From Aradus depressus (taxonomy: Eukaryota; Arthropoda; Insecta; Hemiptera; Aradidae): a stretch of 64,000 nucleotides of DNA. Positions within the stretch are counted from its first letter, which is position 1; the number at the start of each line of letters is the position of its first letter. Location of the stretch: contig OY759215.1 in the NCBI GenBank assembly GCA_963662175.1, forward strand, positions 11,459,079 through 11,523,078, in the 5' to 3' direction. Position numbers and translations under genes: made by a program. Below, piece after piece: positions 56,371 through 64,000 of this stretch. Below the pieces are notes generated by a model. That model had not been told where the DNA came from. It saw only the letters and a list, made by a program, of their open reading frames with translations, and made no database searches.

Positions 56371-56708
56371 TCATTGAGCTGTTGTGCTTCATGCTTCTGG
56401 CAAGGACTCTGGACCGATAGTAGCTTCATGTCGGTCCTCATTTGAGCTTCTGCTCCATGTGGATAACTCTGGGCTTATCTTAATGCTTATCTATTCTTCT
56501 TGGATTCTCCTAATCCAGCATATCTCCGATTCTCAAGCAAAATCCTATTGGATAATTCTTGTCATCCCATGAATCTTTTCTGCACTGCTGAACAGATTGT
56601 TTTTTTTCAAATTACCCCCCCTTTAACTATGTTTCTGACGAAGTTAGGTTGAGTTTTCATCGGAGTTTCACTGGGACGATGTCAATTTTCAGCGATTTCA
56701 GGCAAAGG
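56371..56708. other. Probably further RTE-like debris
   Basis: GC content remains raised, as in the adjacent LINE remnant, but no motif is readable. Confidence 0.35.
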
Positions 56709-57026
56709 ACTCATGTCCGGGCTTTAACTACGAGGTCATATCGCCTACTACCAGAGCGCTCTGGTGAAGATGAGATGATGCGACTCTACTACGGGAGTCC
56801 TAAATTTTGCCTACCCTAAATTGTTATTCACCTAGGGCAAGGGTCTTTAACGAGTACCTGACATCATTCAGGCTTGGGGTCTTCGCTTAACGTCCCTTCC
56901 GAAGGACATTTTAAGTTTATTTTACCTCCCAGATAAAATAAACTAAGGGCCTCGGCTGGGTTACGAACCCGCTATCTTTAGCTCAGTAAGCAAGCATGCA
57001 TACCACTGAGCTACCGGCGGCCCTCA
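56709..57026 (-). mobile_element. SINE-A, full length
   Basis: Tail (CATGTCCGGGCTTTAACTAC), body, inverted B box (GGGTTACGAACCCGC) and inverted A box (CCACTGAGCTACCGGC). Confidence 0.9.
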
Positions 57027-57054
57027 GGGGGATCGCCTGAACTATAAACCCTAA

Positions 57055-57252
57055 TAACAAATAACAACGGCCACTTGATAAGAAGAGAGGAAGCCAGGAA
57101 GTGTGACCTGTGTGAGGAGGAACTGTCGGTGCGGCACATCCTGGAGGAGTGTCCACTCTATCAGGAGGAGGTGGCCAGGAGAGGCATCACCAGCAGCCCT
57201 GGGCAACCACCGAGAGGCACTCCAGAGGACTATAGACTTCTTTAGAGATACA
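57055..57252 (+). pseudogene. LINE C-terminal Cys/His tail
   Basis: An uninterrupted frame reads NGHLIRREEARKCDLCEEE, then LSVRHILEECPLYQEEVAR and ends at TAG (57243-57245). The C-x2-C...H-x4-C pattern is the zinc-knuckle-like tail found after the RNase H or RT part of many LINE proteins. It differs from the related tail at 21.4 kb, so it is probably another family. Everything upstream is lost. Confidence 0.8.
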
Positions 57253-57334
57253 AAACTAATGGACGAGCTATAATTCAAGCAATAATGTAAAAATGTAAAA
57301 GTACACAACAATACTTAAAAAAGGAAAATGGTAT

Positions 57335-57655
57335 ATGGATGTATGTATATCTGTATATGTGTTAGATGTGTGTCTGTGTATATATATGTATTGATGTGTG
57401 TGTATATGTGCATATGTATGGATATCTGTATATGTGTTAGATGTGTGTCTGTGTATATATATGTATTGATGTGTGTGTATATGTGCATATGTATGGATAT
57501 CTGTATATGTGTTAGATGTGTGTCTGTGTATATATATGTATTGATGTGTGTGTATATGTGCATATGTATGTATATCTGTATATGTGTTAGATGTGTGTCT
57601 GTGTATATATATGTATTGATGTGTGTGTATATGTGCATATGTATGGATATCTGTC
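57335..57655. repeat. 75-bp minisatellite, ~4.2 copies
   Basis: TG/TA-rich units of 75 bp, nearly identical, containing ATCTGTATATGTGTTAGATG and TATGTATTGATGTGTGTG. They start about 85 bp after the LINE stop codon and so may have grown from its 3' tail. The long open frames on both strands come from the 25-codon period. Confidence 0.92.
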
Positions 57656-57669
57656 TCCATCCCAAAGTA

Positions 57670-58410
57670 TTCAGGTGCTTATGACCTAGATGTTGAGCAT
57701 CTATAGCCCTAATCCTAAAAATCCTGAATAACTATTGATTTAATGAGTGTATCGCACACTAAATGTTGCCTCAAGATTCAGATGTCCCAGATTAAGACAC
57801 TTTTGATATTCAACCAAATCTGTAGATTGGATTCAGTGGAAGACAGTAAACATAATTGATTAATTCGCTCTGGGGAAGTACATAGCCTGTTATCCACCGG
57901 CCACTTCTTATTTATTCTCTCACTTCTGCTTTTACTTCTTCAGATTTACAAAGTAGATGAGAAGTTATGTAATCTGTCAAGAATGCTGCGTTTTCAACAA
58001 AACTTTCATTTTTTCCTACTTCCTGATTTCAAAAATGAAAAATAAATTTCTATCCATTTGTGTGTGTGTGTGTGTCTGTGAACACCACAACCCCCAATAG
58101 AATGAATATATCAACACGAAATTTTATATTAACCCATTATATTGGCTTAACCCAAAAAAATTCAAGGCCCTATAAGAACGACACTATAAATTTTCAGAGG
58201 GAATCAGCCAAAAAGGATGGGTACTAGAGAGGGGGGCTCGACTCAAATACCCTACTAATAACTGCCGATGTAATAAATGTATCGATACTAAATTTAGTTG
58301 AGGATCCATACGGTCGTTTGGCTATGGTGGGAGAGCGAGAACGATATTGATTAATTCGTGCTGGGGAAGTACATAACTGCTGATTCACCGGCGACGTTTT
58401 TTTTATATAT
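57670..58410 (+). repeat. Two family A copies in tandem
   Basis: 57700-57910 ends with the 3' block (ATTGATTAATTCGCTCTG). 57955-58410 runs from a start (GATGAGAAGTTATGTAATC) to another 3' block (ATTGATTAATTCGTGCTGG). Confidence 0.82.
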
Positions 58411-58741
58411 TTGACTTTTACTTTGTTCTTCATTTATTTTATTTTTATTGTTTATTTCACTTTTATTTAATATTCCATTAGTTACTAGCCTGAGGCTTCT
58501 CTTTTTAATTAGTAGATCATTTAATTTTTTTCTTTATTTCTTATAATGTTATTCTTAGAAAACATGTCCCGGAATAAAGAATATTTTTATTCATTTATAT
58601 AATAAAAATTAATTAAAAATACACAAAAAACAAACTACAGAAAAAGAAAAAAAAAATTACAAAACACAAATAATTTAAATAAGCACTAAACAGTGAATCT
58701 ATAATAGGATCTGGTAACTATTTGCATTAAATTAGTTATTA
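58411..58741. other. AT-rich, no gene seen
   Basis: Low-complexity A/T sequence. Nothing recognised. Confidence 0.4.
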
Positions 58742-58906
58742 TTGTGACTCATGCCCGGGCTTTAACTATAAAATCATATCACCCGCTACCGGAGTACTCT
58801 TTGGTCGCTCTGGTGAACATTAGCCCGACTCTACTCTGGGAGTCCTAATTGTTGCCTATTTAGGTTTATTCACCTTGGATAGGGGTCATTAACTAAATTT
58901 GGGTAG
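58742..58906 (-). mobile_element. SINE-A fragments at a foldback insertion
   Basis: 58742-58885 is an inverted SINE-A tail and body. The last ~20 bp (AACTAAATTTGGGTAG) and 59511-59577 (GTAGGTAAATTCAGG, CACTGTAGAGTGGGTTCATG) together match a plus-oriented SINE-A, cut by the element at 58907-59510. Confidence 0.65.
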
Positions 58907-59510
58907 GGGTAATTCCAAACCAACTCAGCATGACGTTACACCCACCGATTTTTTTATGGAAAACTAATGTCATTTTTGGATTCCTCATCCAAAAATAAGC
59001 TTAAATACAAAATTTCAGCCTTTTTCGATCGATATTTTTTTCTACAGAAGGAAAACATTTTGTTGTCTTTTTTCGAGTTATTCACAATACGATTTTTTAT
59101 TTTTTGATTTTAACTATCAATATCGGCTGAAAAAATATGTTTTACAGATGATTTCAATCTGAAATTTTCTGTAGATTTCGAAAATGTTATCGAAAATATA
59201 AAAAAAATTGACCTTTTCACTGAAAATGGCAATTTATAATTTTTTTTACATTTTTTTCATGATTTTTTTTCGACATGCTAGTACATCTATTTTTCATCCG
59301 TAACACATAGAAATTGTTGTTCGGGAGTTGAACTTTCATAAAAAAAAATTTTCGTTCTGGGTTAAACATGTTTATGAACTGTATAATAGCAATTAAAGTA
59401 ATTATCGATTTTAAGTGAAAAACTCGAAAAAAGACAACAAAATGTTTTCCTTCTGTAGAAAAAAAATATCGATCAAAAAAGGCTGAAAATGAGTTGGTGT
59501 GGAATTACCC
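58907..59510. mobile_element. 604-bp foldback element, GTAG duplication
   Basis: Ends GGGTAATTCCAAACCAACTC and GAGTTGGTGTGGAATTACCC (complementary with one mismatch), flanked by GTAG at 58903-58906 and 59511-59514. The inner arm part (AAAGACAACAAAATG, CCTTCTGTAGAAAAAA) recurs inverted near both ends. About 100 bp present in the left arm is missing in the right. No coding capacity. I do not recognise the family. Confidence 0.82.
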
Positions 59511-59863
59511 GTAGGTAAATTCAGGACACCCACTGTAGAGTGGGTTCATGGCCACGAAAGAGCCATTTTATTGACACAATTTTCAATGGGTAGAAGTAGA
59601 AGTACCGTCCTGGTGCTGTACGCTACTGGTAGGTAGCTGGAATTCCCAGTGAGGCCGCTACTTTCCAAAACACTGATAACAAAGTAAGTAAACAAACCGA
59701 TTAGAGTCGGACCTGCCATAAAACCTGGTTATCAGTTTGGCTGGCCTGTCCATTACCAAGAACCTTGTCTTGTTTTTTAGATTTGGCAAAACTCTTTTTT
59801 TTTTTTTTTGTTTTTTCTCCTAAAATCTGTCATCAGTCTCTGTTTTTCAGTGATACGAACCAC

Positions 59864-59897
59864 TATATAAGGAACCCTCCTGATATGTTTGACAGTC
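59864..59897 (+). promoter_or_regulatory. TATA box and initiator of Gly/His peptide gene
   Basis: TATATAAG at 59864-59871 lies about 28 bp upstream of ACAGTC at 59892-59897, which resembles the arthropod initiator. Transcription starting there would give a 5' UTR of about 50 nt before the ATG at 59945. The spacing is that of a focused TATA promoter. Confidence 0.65.
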
Positions 59898-59944
59898 ATA
59901 AGTGACCCATCATCTCACCTGAAAACTTCTGTCCTCTTTGTATC

Positions 59945-59962
59945 ATGTCGAAAACATTGTTG
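59945..59962 (+). CDS. Gly/His-rich secreted peptide, exon 1
   Basis: Six codons (MSKTLL) starting at the first ATG after the TATA/initiator pair and ending at a consensus donor GTAAGT (59963) in phase 0. The short first exon holding only the beginning of the signal peptide is common in insect cuticle and small secreted peptide genes. It joins to 61407-61583 across a 1444-bp intron that contains family A and SINE-A. Confidence 0.8.
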
Positions 59963-59994
59963 GTAAGTCATTTATTTTATAAGTATTTACAATG

Positions 59995-60300
59995 TACTTC
60001 CTCATACTGAATTTTGTGTCCACTCATTCATTATTACATTAATAGATATTAGGGTTTTTGAGTCGAGACCCTTCCCTTCGACCGATTCCGCAAAAAATCA
60101 ATATGTGTATTTCATATGAAATTTTGTGCCAATATATTCATTACAACAAGAGTTAGTGTTTCTGTGTTAACCCCCCCCCCCCCCCCAGTCTTCTATTTCC
60201 TTTGACCGATTTGGCTGAAAATTAGTAGATATCGTCCTTATGGTGATTCGGGCACAAGTATATAAGTTCCGATACATTGATTCTATACCGTATTCACAGA
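59995..60300 (-). repeat. Family A in intron
   Basis: Inverted modules: TGTGTCCACTCATTCATTAT, AATATATTCATTACAACAAG and GATTTGGCTGAAAATTAG. Confidence 0.78.
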
Positions 60301-60809
60301 CATACTCGTATTGCTACCATCTTCAGCCACTACATAAAAAATACTCATACTTGTTAAGGGGCAGTTCTGCGAAAGTAGCGCTCGGTGAAAGTGGCGGCGG
60401 TGTTGTGGAACTAAAATGTGATGTCTGAGTTGACGGTGGCGAATATCTGAAACCTCATCCCCTTTCCCGCCTTTAAAAGGCGGGAGTTTTGACTTTTTCC
60501 CCACCTGTTTTATCTCTCCCTAGCCAAGGCCAAACTCATTCCTTATTCCTCCATTTCTCGATTCGGCCGCTCAGTCTTCAACGTCAATTTCAACTCCCCT
60601 TTCTGTCCGGTGATGAATATTATTTAGTGCATAAATTTTAGGAACTGTTATATAGTATGATTTATTAGATAATAAATATCTCAAAATTAAATATTTAATT
60701 AAACGTAGTTGCCACACTATATTCATAATTTATATTTTAATTCTAGTGTATTTGTTAAGGCGTGGCTGAAAATGGTAGCACAACCGAAAGTACTCCCATA
60801 TAGTTTATA

Positions 60810-61156
60810 GGTTAGGTTAGGTTTTATGACTCATGCCCAGACTTTAACTACGAGGTCATATCGCCTACTACCAGAGCGCTCTTTCGTCACTCTGGTGGAC
60901 ATGAGCCCGACTCTACTGTGGGAGTCCTAAATTTTGCCTATCTTAAATTTTTATTCACCTAGGATAGGGGTCTTTAACGAGTACCTGACATCGTACAGGC
61001 TCGGGATCATCGCTTAACGTCCCATCCGAAGGACGGCGTGCTTAAGTTTATTATATCTCCCAGATAAAATAAACTAAGGGCCTCGGTCGGGTTTCGAACC
61101 CACGTTCTTGAGCTCAGAAGTCAAGCACGCATACCACTGAGCTACCGGCGCCCTCC
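60810..61156 (-). mobile_element. SINE-A, best-preserved copy, with duplication
   Basis: Full-length inverted SINE-A. The tRNA head on the minus strand has CGGTAGCTCAGTGGTATGCG (A box) and GTGGGTTCGAAACCCG (B box), then a body of about 260 bp and a (TAACC)n tail (GGTTAGGTTAGG on +). Flanked by 11-bp near-identical repeats TATAGTTTATA (60799-60809) and TATAGTTCATA (61157-61167). The head-tail structure and duplication show LINE-dependent retroposition. It is antisense to the host gene. Confidence 0.92.
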
Positions 61157-61406
61157 TATAGTTCATATATTTTGTAAAATAGACAATTTTTTTTTTTAAA
61201 ACATACGTTTTTCTTTATATTTTTTATACTTACGTGTTTTTATTCTAAGATTTAATATAGTTTGTATATTTTATAATCTATTTTGATGTACAAAATCGTA
61301 TGACATATCCAATTACCTTGGTTTAACGAAAGTAAATATTATTATTATTATGGCGTGAAACTCGCGAACCGTCTAATAACTGTCTGATTCATCTGCTTTA
61401 TTACAG

Positions 61407-61583
61407 GTCCTGTTTATCTTGGGGTTGGCTGCAATGAGCCTCGCCGCTCCACAACTTGCATATGGCAAGTTGTACTACGGAGGGTATGGAGGACACCATG
61501 GTGGTCATGGAGGACACTATGGTGGTCATGGAGGACACCATGGTGGTCATGGAGGACACTATGGAGGACATCATTTTGGTTGA
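61407..61583 (+). CDS. Gly/His-rich secreted peptide, exon 2
   Basis: Joined to exon 1 this completes a 64-residue preprotein ending at TGA 61581-61583. Residues 1-19 (MSKTLLVLFILGLAAMSLA) form a signal peptide with likely cleavage before APQ. The ~45-residue mature part starts APQLAYGKLYYGGYGG and continues as alternating GGHGGHY/GGHGGHH heptads (21-bp DNA repeat), ending GGHHFG: 20 Gly and 11 His by my count, no Cys. It is probably secreted. Known insect Gly-rich peptides include cuticle components and antimicrobial peptides, and dense His suggests metal or pH-dependent binding; neither role is shown by the sequence. The final FG could be a C-terminal amidation site. AATAAA follows at 61714. 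Confidence 0.85.
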   Translation, partial: VLFILGLAAMSLAAPQLAYGKLYYGGYGGHHGGHGGHYGGHGGHHGGHGGHYGGHHFG

Positions 61584-61713
61584 GGAAGACACCTATAGGT
61601 ATCTCCGCAATTACGGAGACCATGGCTAACCCCTACTCGTAGGTTGAGATGGGGTAGTCAACAGCTGATCCAAGGAAACCATGGAAAAACAAAATTTCAT
61701 GTTTATATGAATC

Positions 61714-61719
61714 AATAAA
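61714..61719 (+). terminator. Poly(A) signal of Gly/His peptide gene
   Basis: AATAAA, 131 bp after the stop codon. The predicted 3' UTR is about 150 nt. Confidence 0.65.
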
Positions 61720-61739
61720 ATAATTATTTTACAAGAAGG

Positions 61740-62329
61740 TTTCCTGGCGTTGTCCACAAGTATCATTGTGTCTTATTCCTTTTTTTGATCCTAACAAAAA
61801 TATATACACATCTTGATATTAACACACAATATACAAAATAAAATTACCAGTAAATAATCAAAAATTAAAATTTTTAAATTTCATGGATGGGACATATATT
61901 ATTCCAGTACCCCAGGAATTATCACGAGAGAAAGGAGTGTTCCCTCCTCAAATCTAGTGAGGGACATGACTTGTCTGCCCTCACGCAAACCGTGTTGCCA
62001 GGTGTGCCACAGAAGGGAAACAAGAATAACATACCTGTCCCCTATTCATGAAATTGAAAAATTGTTAATTTATGAGAATTTTTTATATATTATTTTTTTA
62101 TTGGAAAGCTTTATTTTATTGATTTATTACCTTTTAAAATTATGTTTTTTAAAATATTTTATTTTAAAACTTTTTATATTACTTTTTTTTATGTTACTTA
62201 TTTTTTGAATTTATTTATTGAATTCATTTATATTTATTCATTTTAGCGCATATAGCTAATATTGTTATGTACTTATTCTAGCAGAATTTTATAACTTTCT
62301 TACTAAACTATTTTATTGTTTTTTTTATG
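61740..62329. other. AT-rich intergenic DNA
   Basis: 61880-61910 has a scrap of the 10.9/46.9-kb repeat (TTTCATGGATGGGACA). 62040-62330 is very AT-rich. No gene is recognised; the 83-codon frame at 61957 is mostly low-complexity Leu/Ile/Phe. Confidence 0.4.
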
Positions 62330-62640
62330 ACCGATTAGATCAATTATGTCGTCTGTAGAGGGCACTGAATTTACATAAGAAATGTCGTGTCAATATATTC
62401 ATTACCCCTTCGACCCATTTGGCTGAAAATCAATTGGTGTCGTCCTTGGAAGGCTCTGGAAACATACATTTTCGTGTTGATAAATTCATTCTATCGGGTG
62501 TTCTCAGGCACATACAGCAGGATTTTTTTTATTTCATTTTTGGAATCAGGGTTCGGGGAACATGAAATTCTGTTGAAAAATCAGCATCTAATTTCTAAAT
62601 TATTACATAACCTCCCCTATACTTCGTATAGCTGTAAAGT
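62330..62640 (-). repeat. Family A, inverted 5' half
   Basis: Modules CGTGTCAATATATTCATTAC and GTTGATAAATTCATTCTATC, then the inverted start (TAACCTCCCCTATACTTCG). Confidence 0.8.
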
Positions 62641-62862
62641 AAAACTGAAGTATTATTGTAGAGGTTTATTGTATAAAATAAGGGGAAGATACTACCGGTA
62701 AAACCTAAGGAAGCCCTTTAGACCAAATCAGTGACCTTTATATCAATATCTATTTCAAGATACATGGACAGAACCAAATTTAGTCAGATAATGTAGGTTA
62801 GTGACTATTAACTGTGAGTGGTTAGTGACCCTGACTACCACTTAGGTGAGAAGTTAGCCAGC

Positions 62863-62984
62863 CGTGCCACCTGGTTAACTTTATAATAATAGCCATCACT
62901 GCTAAAAGCCTCTAACTTTCCGAAAAGTTGTTTGCTTTCTCGCCAAAATTATTATAATAATAAAATTATTATATTTGTATTACA
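62863..62984 (+). repeat. Direct repeat, copy 1 (≥122 bp)
   Basis: Begins CGTGCCACCTGGTTAACTTT and continues to TATTATATTTGTATTACA. Identical to 63879-64000, offset 1016 bp. The second copy is cut by the window edge, so the true length is unknown. Confidence 0.92.
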
Positions 62985-63031
62985 ATTACTTTTGTACCTC
63001 TAAGGTAAAACGTTAATTGTCGTATTAAGGG

Positions 63032-63053
63032 GAGGGGGGGGGGGGGGGGGGGG
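63032..63053. repeat. Poly(G) run (~22 bp)
   Basis: Near-uninterrupted G between AGGGGAG and AGGGATC, at a family A module junction. Confidence 0.85.
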
Positions 63054-63560
63054 AGGGATCGTCGGTGAATCATCGGCAATGTACTTCCCCAGAACGAATT
63101 AATTAATTAACTTTTCGCTCCTCCTCCAAAGCCAGTCGACCGTTTGCGCTATTATTTAATTATTGACGTACATTGAGGCTCCTAAATCCTCATAATAAAT
63201 TTTGTATCGATAAATTCATTAAAATTATTGGAGCTTTTTTGAATTAAGCTCGCTTTCCTTCGACCGATATAGTTGAAATTTTACAGGTTATGTTCTCATT
63301 GGATTTTGACTTCAAATATGATAATTCATAACGATACATTCGACAGCTGATTCCGCTGAAAATTAATAAGTGTCGTCCTTATGGGGTTTTGAATTCAAAT
63401 ATGAAGTTTTGTGTCGATGCATTTATTCTATCGGCAGTTATTGAAGTTTATGTGTTAGCTCCCCCTAGTCCCCCCTCCCCTATGGCAAATTTAGCTGAAA
63501 CCCAATAGGAGTCGGGGTTAGAAGGTTCTGGAGTATCATTTAAACGTTCAATATTGTGTC
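63054..63560 (-). repeat. Family A, inverted 3' half
   Basis: GAACGAATTAATTAATTAAC at 63094, then AAATTTTGTATCGATAAATT, AACGATACATTCGACAGC and GTCGATGCATTTATTCTATC. Confidence 0.82.
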
Positions 63561-63574
63561 AATACATTATTCGG

Positions 63575-63721
63575 GAGCTATCGTGTTCTGCTGCATCTCT
63601 TCAGATACATTCTTAGGGAGTTATCGTGTTCTGCTGCATCTCTTCAGATACATTCTTCGAGAGTTATCGTATTCTGCTGCATCTCTTCAGATACATTCTT
63701 CTAGAGCTATCGTGTTCTGCT
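63575..63721. repeat. 43-bp tandem repeat, ~3.4 copies
   Basis: Units GAGCTATCGTGTTCTGCTGC plus ATCTCTTCAGATACATTCTT plus 3 bp, starting at 63575, 63618, 63661 and 63704 (partial). Confidence 0.93.
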
Positions 63722-63878
63722 TAAGTAGATCTAAAATATTCAAACAAATGAAAAGCATGGATATTTTCATGTAACAGATCCTGAAATTAATTTCTGAGGC
63801 ATCCTGTTTCCATGAAGACAACAAATTATAATTTATAATTATATATAATTAAAAAGGAACAAATTCTTGCGGAAATGT

Positions 63879-64000
63879 CGTGCCACCTGGTTAACTTTAT
63901 AATAATAGCCATCACTGCTAAAAGCCTCTAACTTTCCGAAAAGTTGTTTGCTTTCTCGCCAAAATTATTATAATAATAAAATTATTATATTTGTATTACA
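63879..64000 (+). repeat. Direct repeat, copy 2 (truncated by window)
   Basis: Exact repeat of 62863-62984; continues past the window end. The intervening 894 bp holds the poly(G) run, family A and the 43-bp repeats. Confidence 0.92.

Larger units (their letters stand above)
59963..61406 (+). other. Intron of Gly/His peptide gene
   Basis: GT at 59963 and AG at 61405-61406 (TTTATTACAG). It contains inverted family A (59995-60300), a C16-type run near 60171, CTGAAGATGGTAGC-type motifs (inverted at 60310, direct at 60768) and SINE-A (60810-61156). Confidence 0.75.

Noticed and set aside
57268..57684. Long His/Thr/Tyr or Cys/Val/Tyr repeat ORFs on both strands
   Set aside because: All derive from the 75-bp minisatellite; open on both strands, low complexity.
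61401..61623. Minus-strand ORFs with Met/Ser/Val or His/Asp repeats
   Set aside because: Antisense shadows of the Gly/His peptide exon.

Overview
This 64-kb window is AT-rich, intron-bearing, repeat-dominated nuclear DNA of an animal, most likely an arthropod and probably an insect. The evidence is spliced exons with GT-AG borders, two terminal exons of a Dpr-family immunoglobulin protein (a family best known from arthropod nervous systems), Pol III-type tRNA-derived SINEs, and remnants of jockey-like, RTE-like, mariner, piggyBac, hAT, pogo-like and Helitron elements. I cannot name the species from the sequence. No operons, bacterial genes, rRNA or intact tRNA genes are seen.

Host genes are sparse. 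(1) On the + strand, 20386-20554 and 24259-24359 are the last two coding exons of a Dpr-family gene. They are separated by a 3.7-kb intron that contains a LINE remnant and a promoter-like foldback insertion. (2) On the + strand, 59945-59962 plus 61407-61583 form a complete two-exon gene for a 64-residue secreted Gly/His-rich peptide, with a TATA box and initiator just upstream and an AATAAA downstream. (3) A possible signal-peptide first exon lies at 30092-30160 and a possible terminal exon at 38887-39018; both are weaker calls and need not belong together.

The rest is layered mobile DNA. The commonest repeat, called family A here, is about 1.0-1.3 kb when longest. It starts with GGGGAAGTTATGTAATCGG and is built from degenerate modules of about 145 bp. 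More than 25 copies or pieces lie on both strands, and they serve as landing sites for other elements. SINE-A (about 330 bp, tRNA head with A and B boxes) has about 14 copies. SINE-B has two, and each is split by another insertion: 52391-53239 by a 621-bp TG...CA solo-LTR-like sequence with a CCGC duplication, and 10723-11213 by a repeat flanked by a 13-bp duplication.

Region by region: 1-8 kb holds two near-identical 1.19-kb direct repeats flanking a perfect 272-bp-arm palindrome and a 1.8-kb satellite of tRNA-like 69-bp units, then a pogo/Emigrant-like MITE. 8.6-10.2 kb is a minisatellite. 10.7-13 kb is nested SINE-B, family A and jockey. 13.6 kb has a second perfect palindrome. 15.9-16.4 kb is a non-autonomous Helitron. 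20-24 kb is the dpr 3' end. 24-30 kb is mostly unrecognised AT-rich DNA. 30-38 kb has two hAT-type MITEs, a small TA-flanked MITE and the longest family A copy. 39-49 kb has jockey fragments joined to family A. 50-51.5 kb has a piggyBac remnant and an 828-bp foldback element with a perfect 8-bp duplication. 52-57 kb has the solo LTR, mariner, RTE-like and other LINE debris. 58-61.6 kb has another foldback element and the Gly/His-rich peptide gene. The window ends in a direct repeat of at least 122 bp that runs off the edge.
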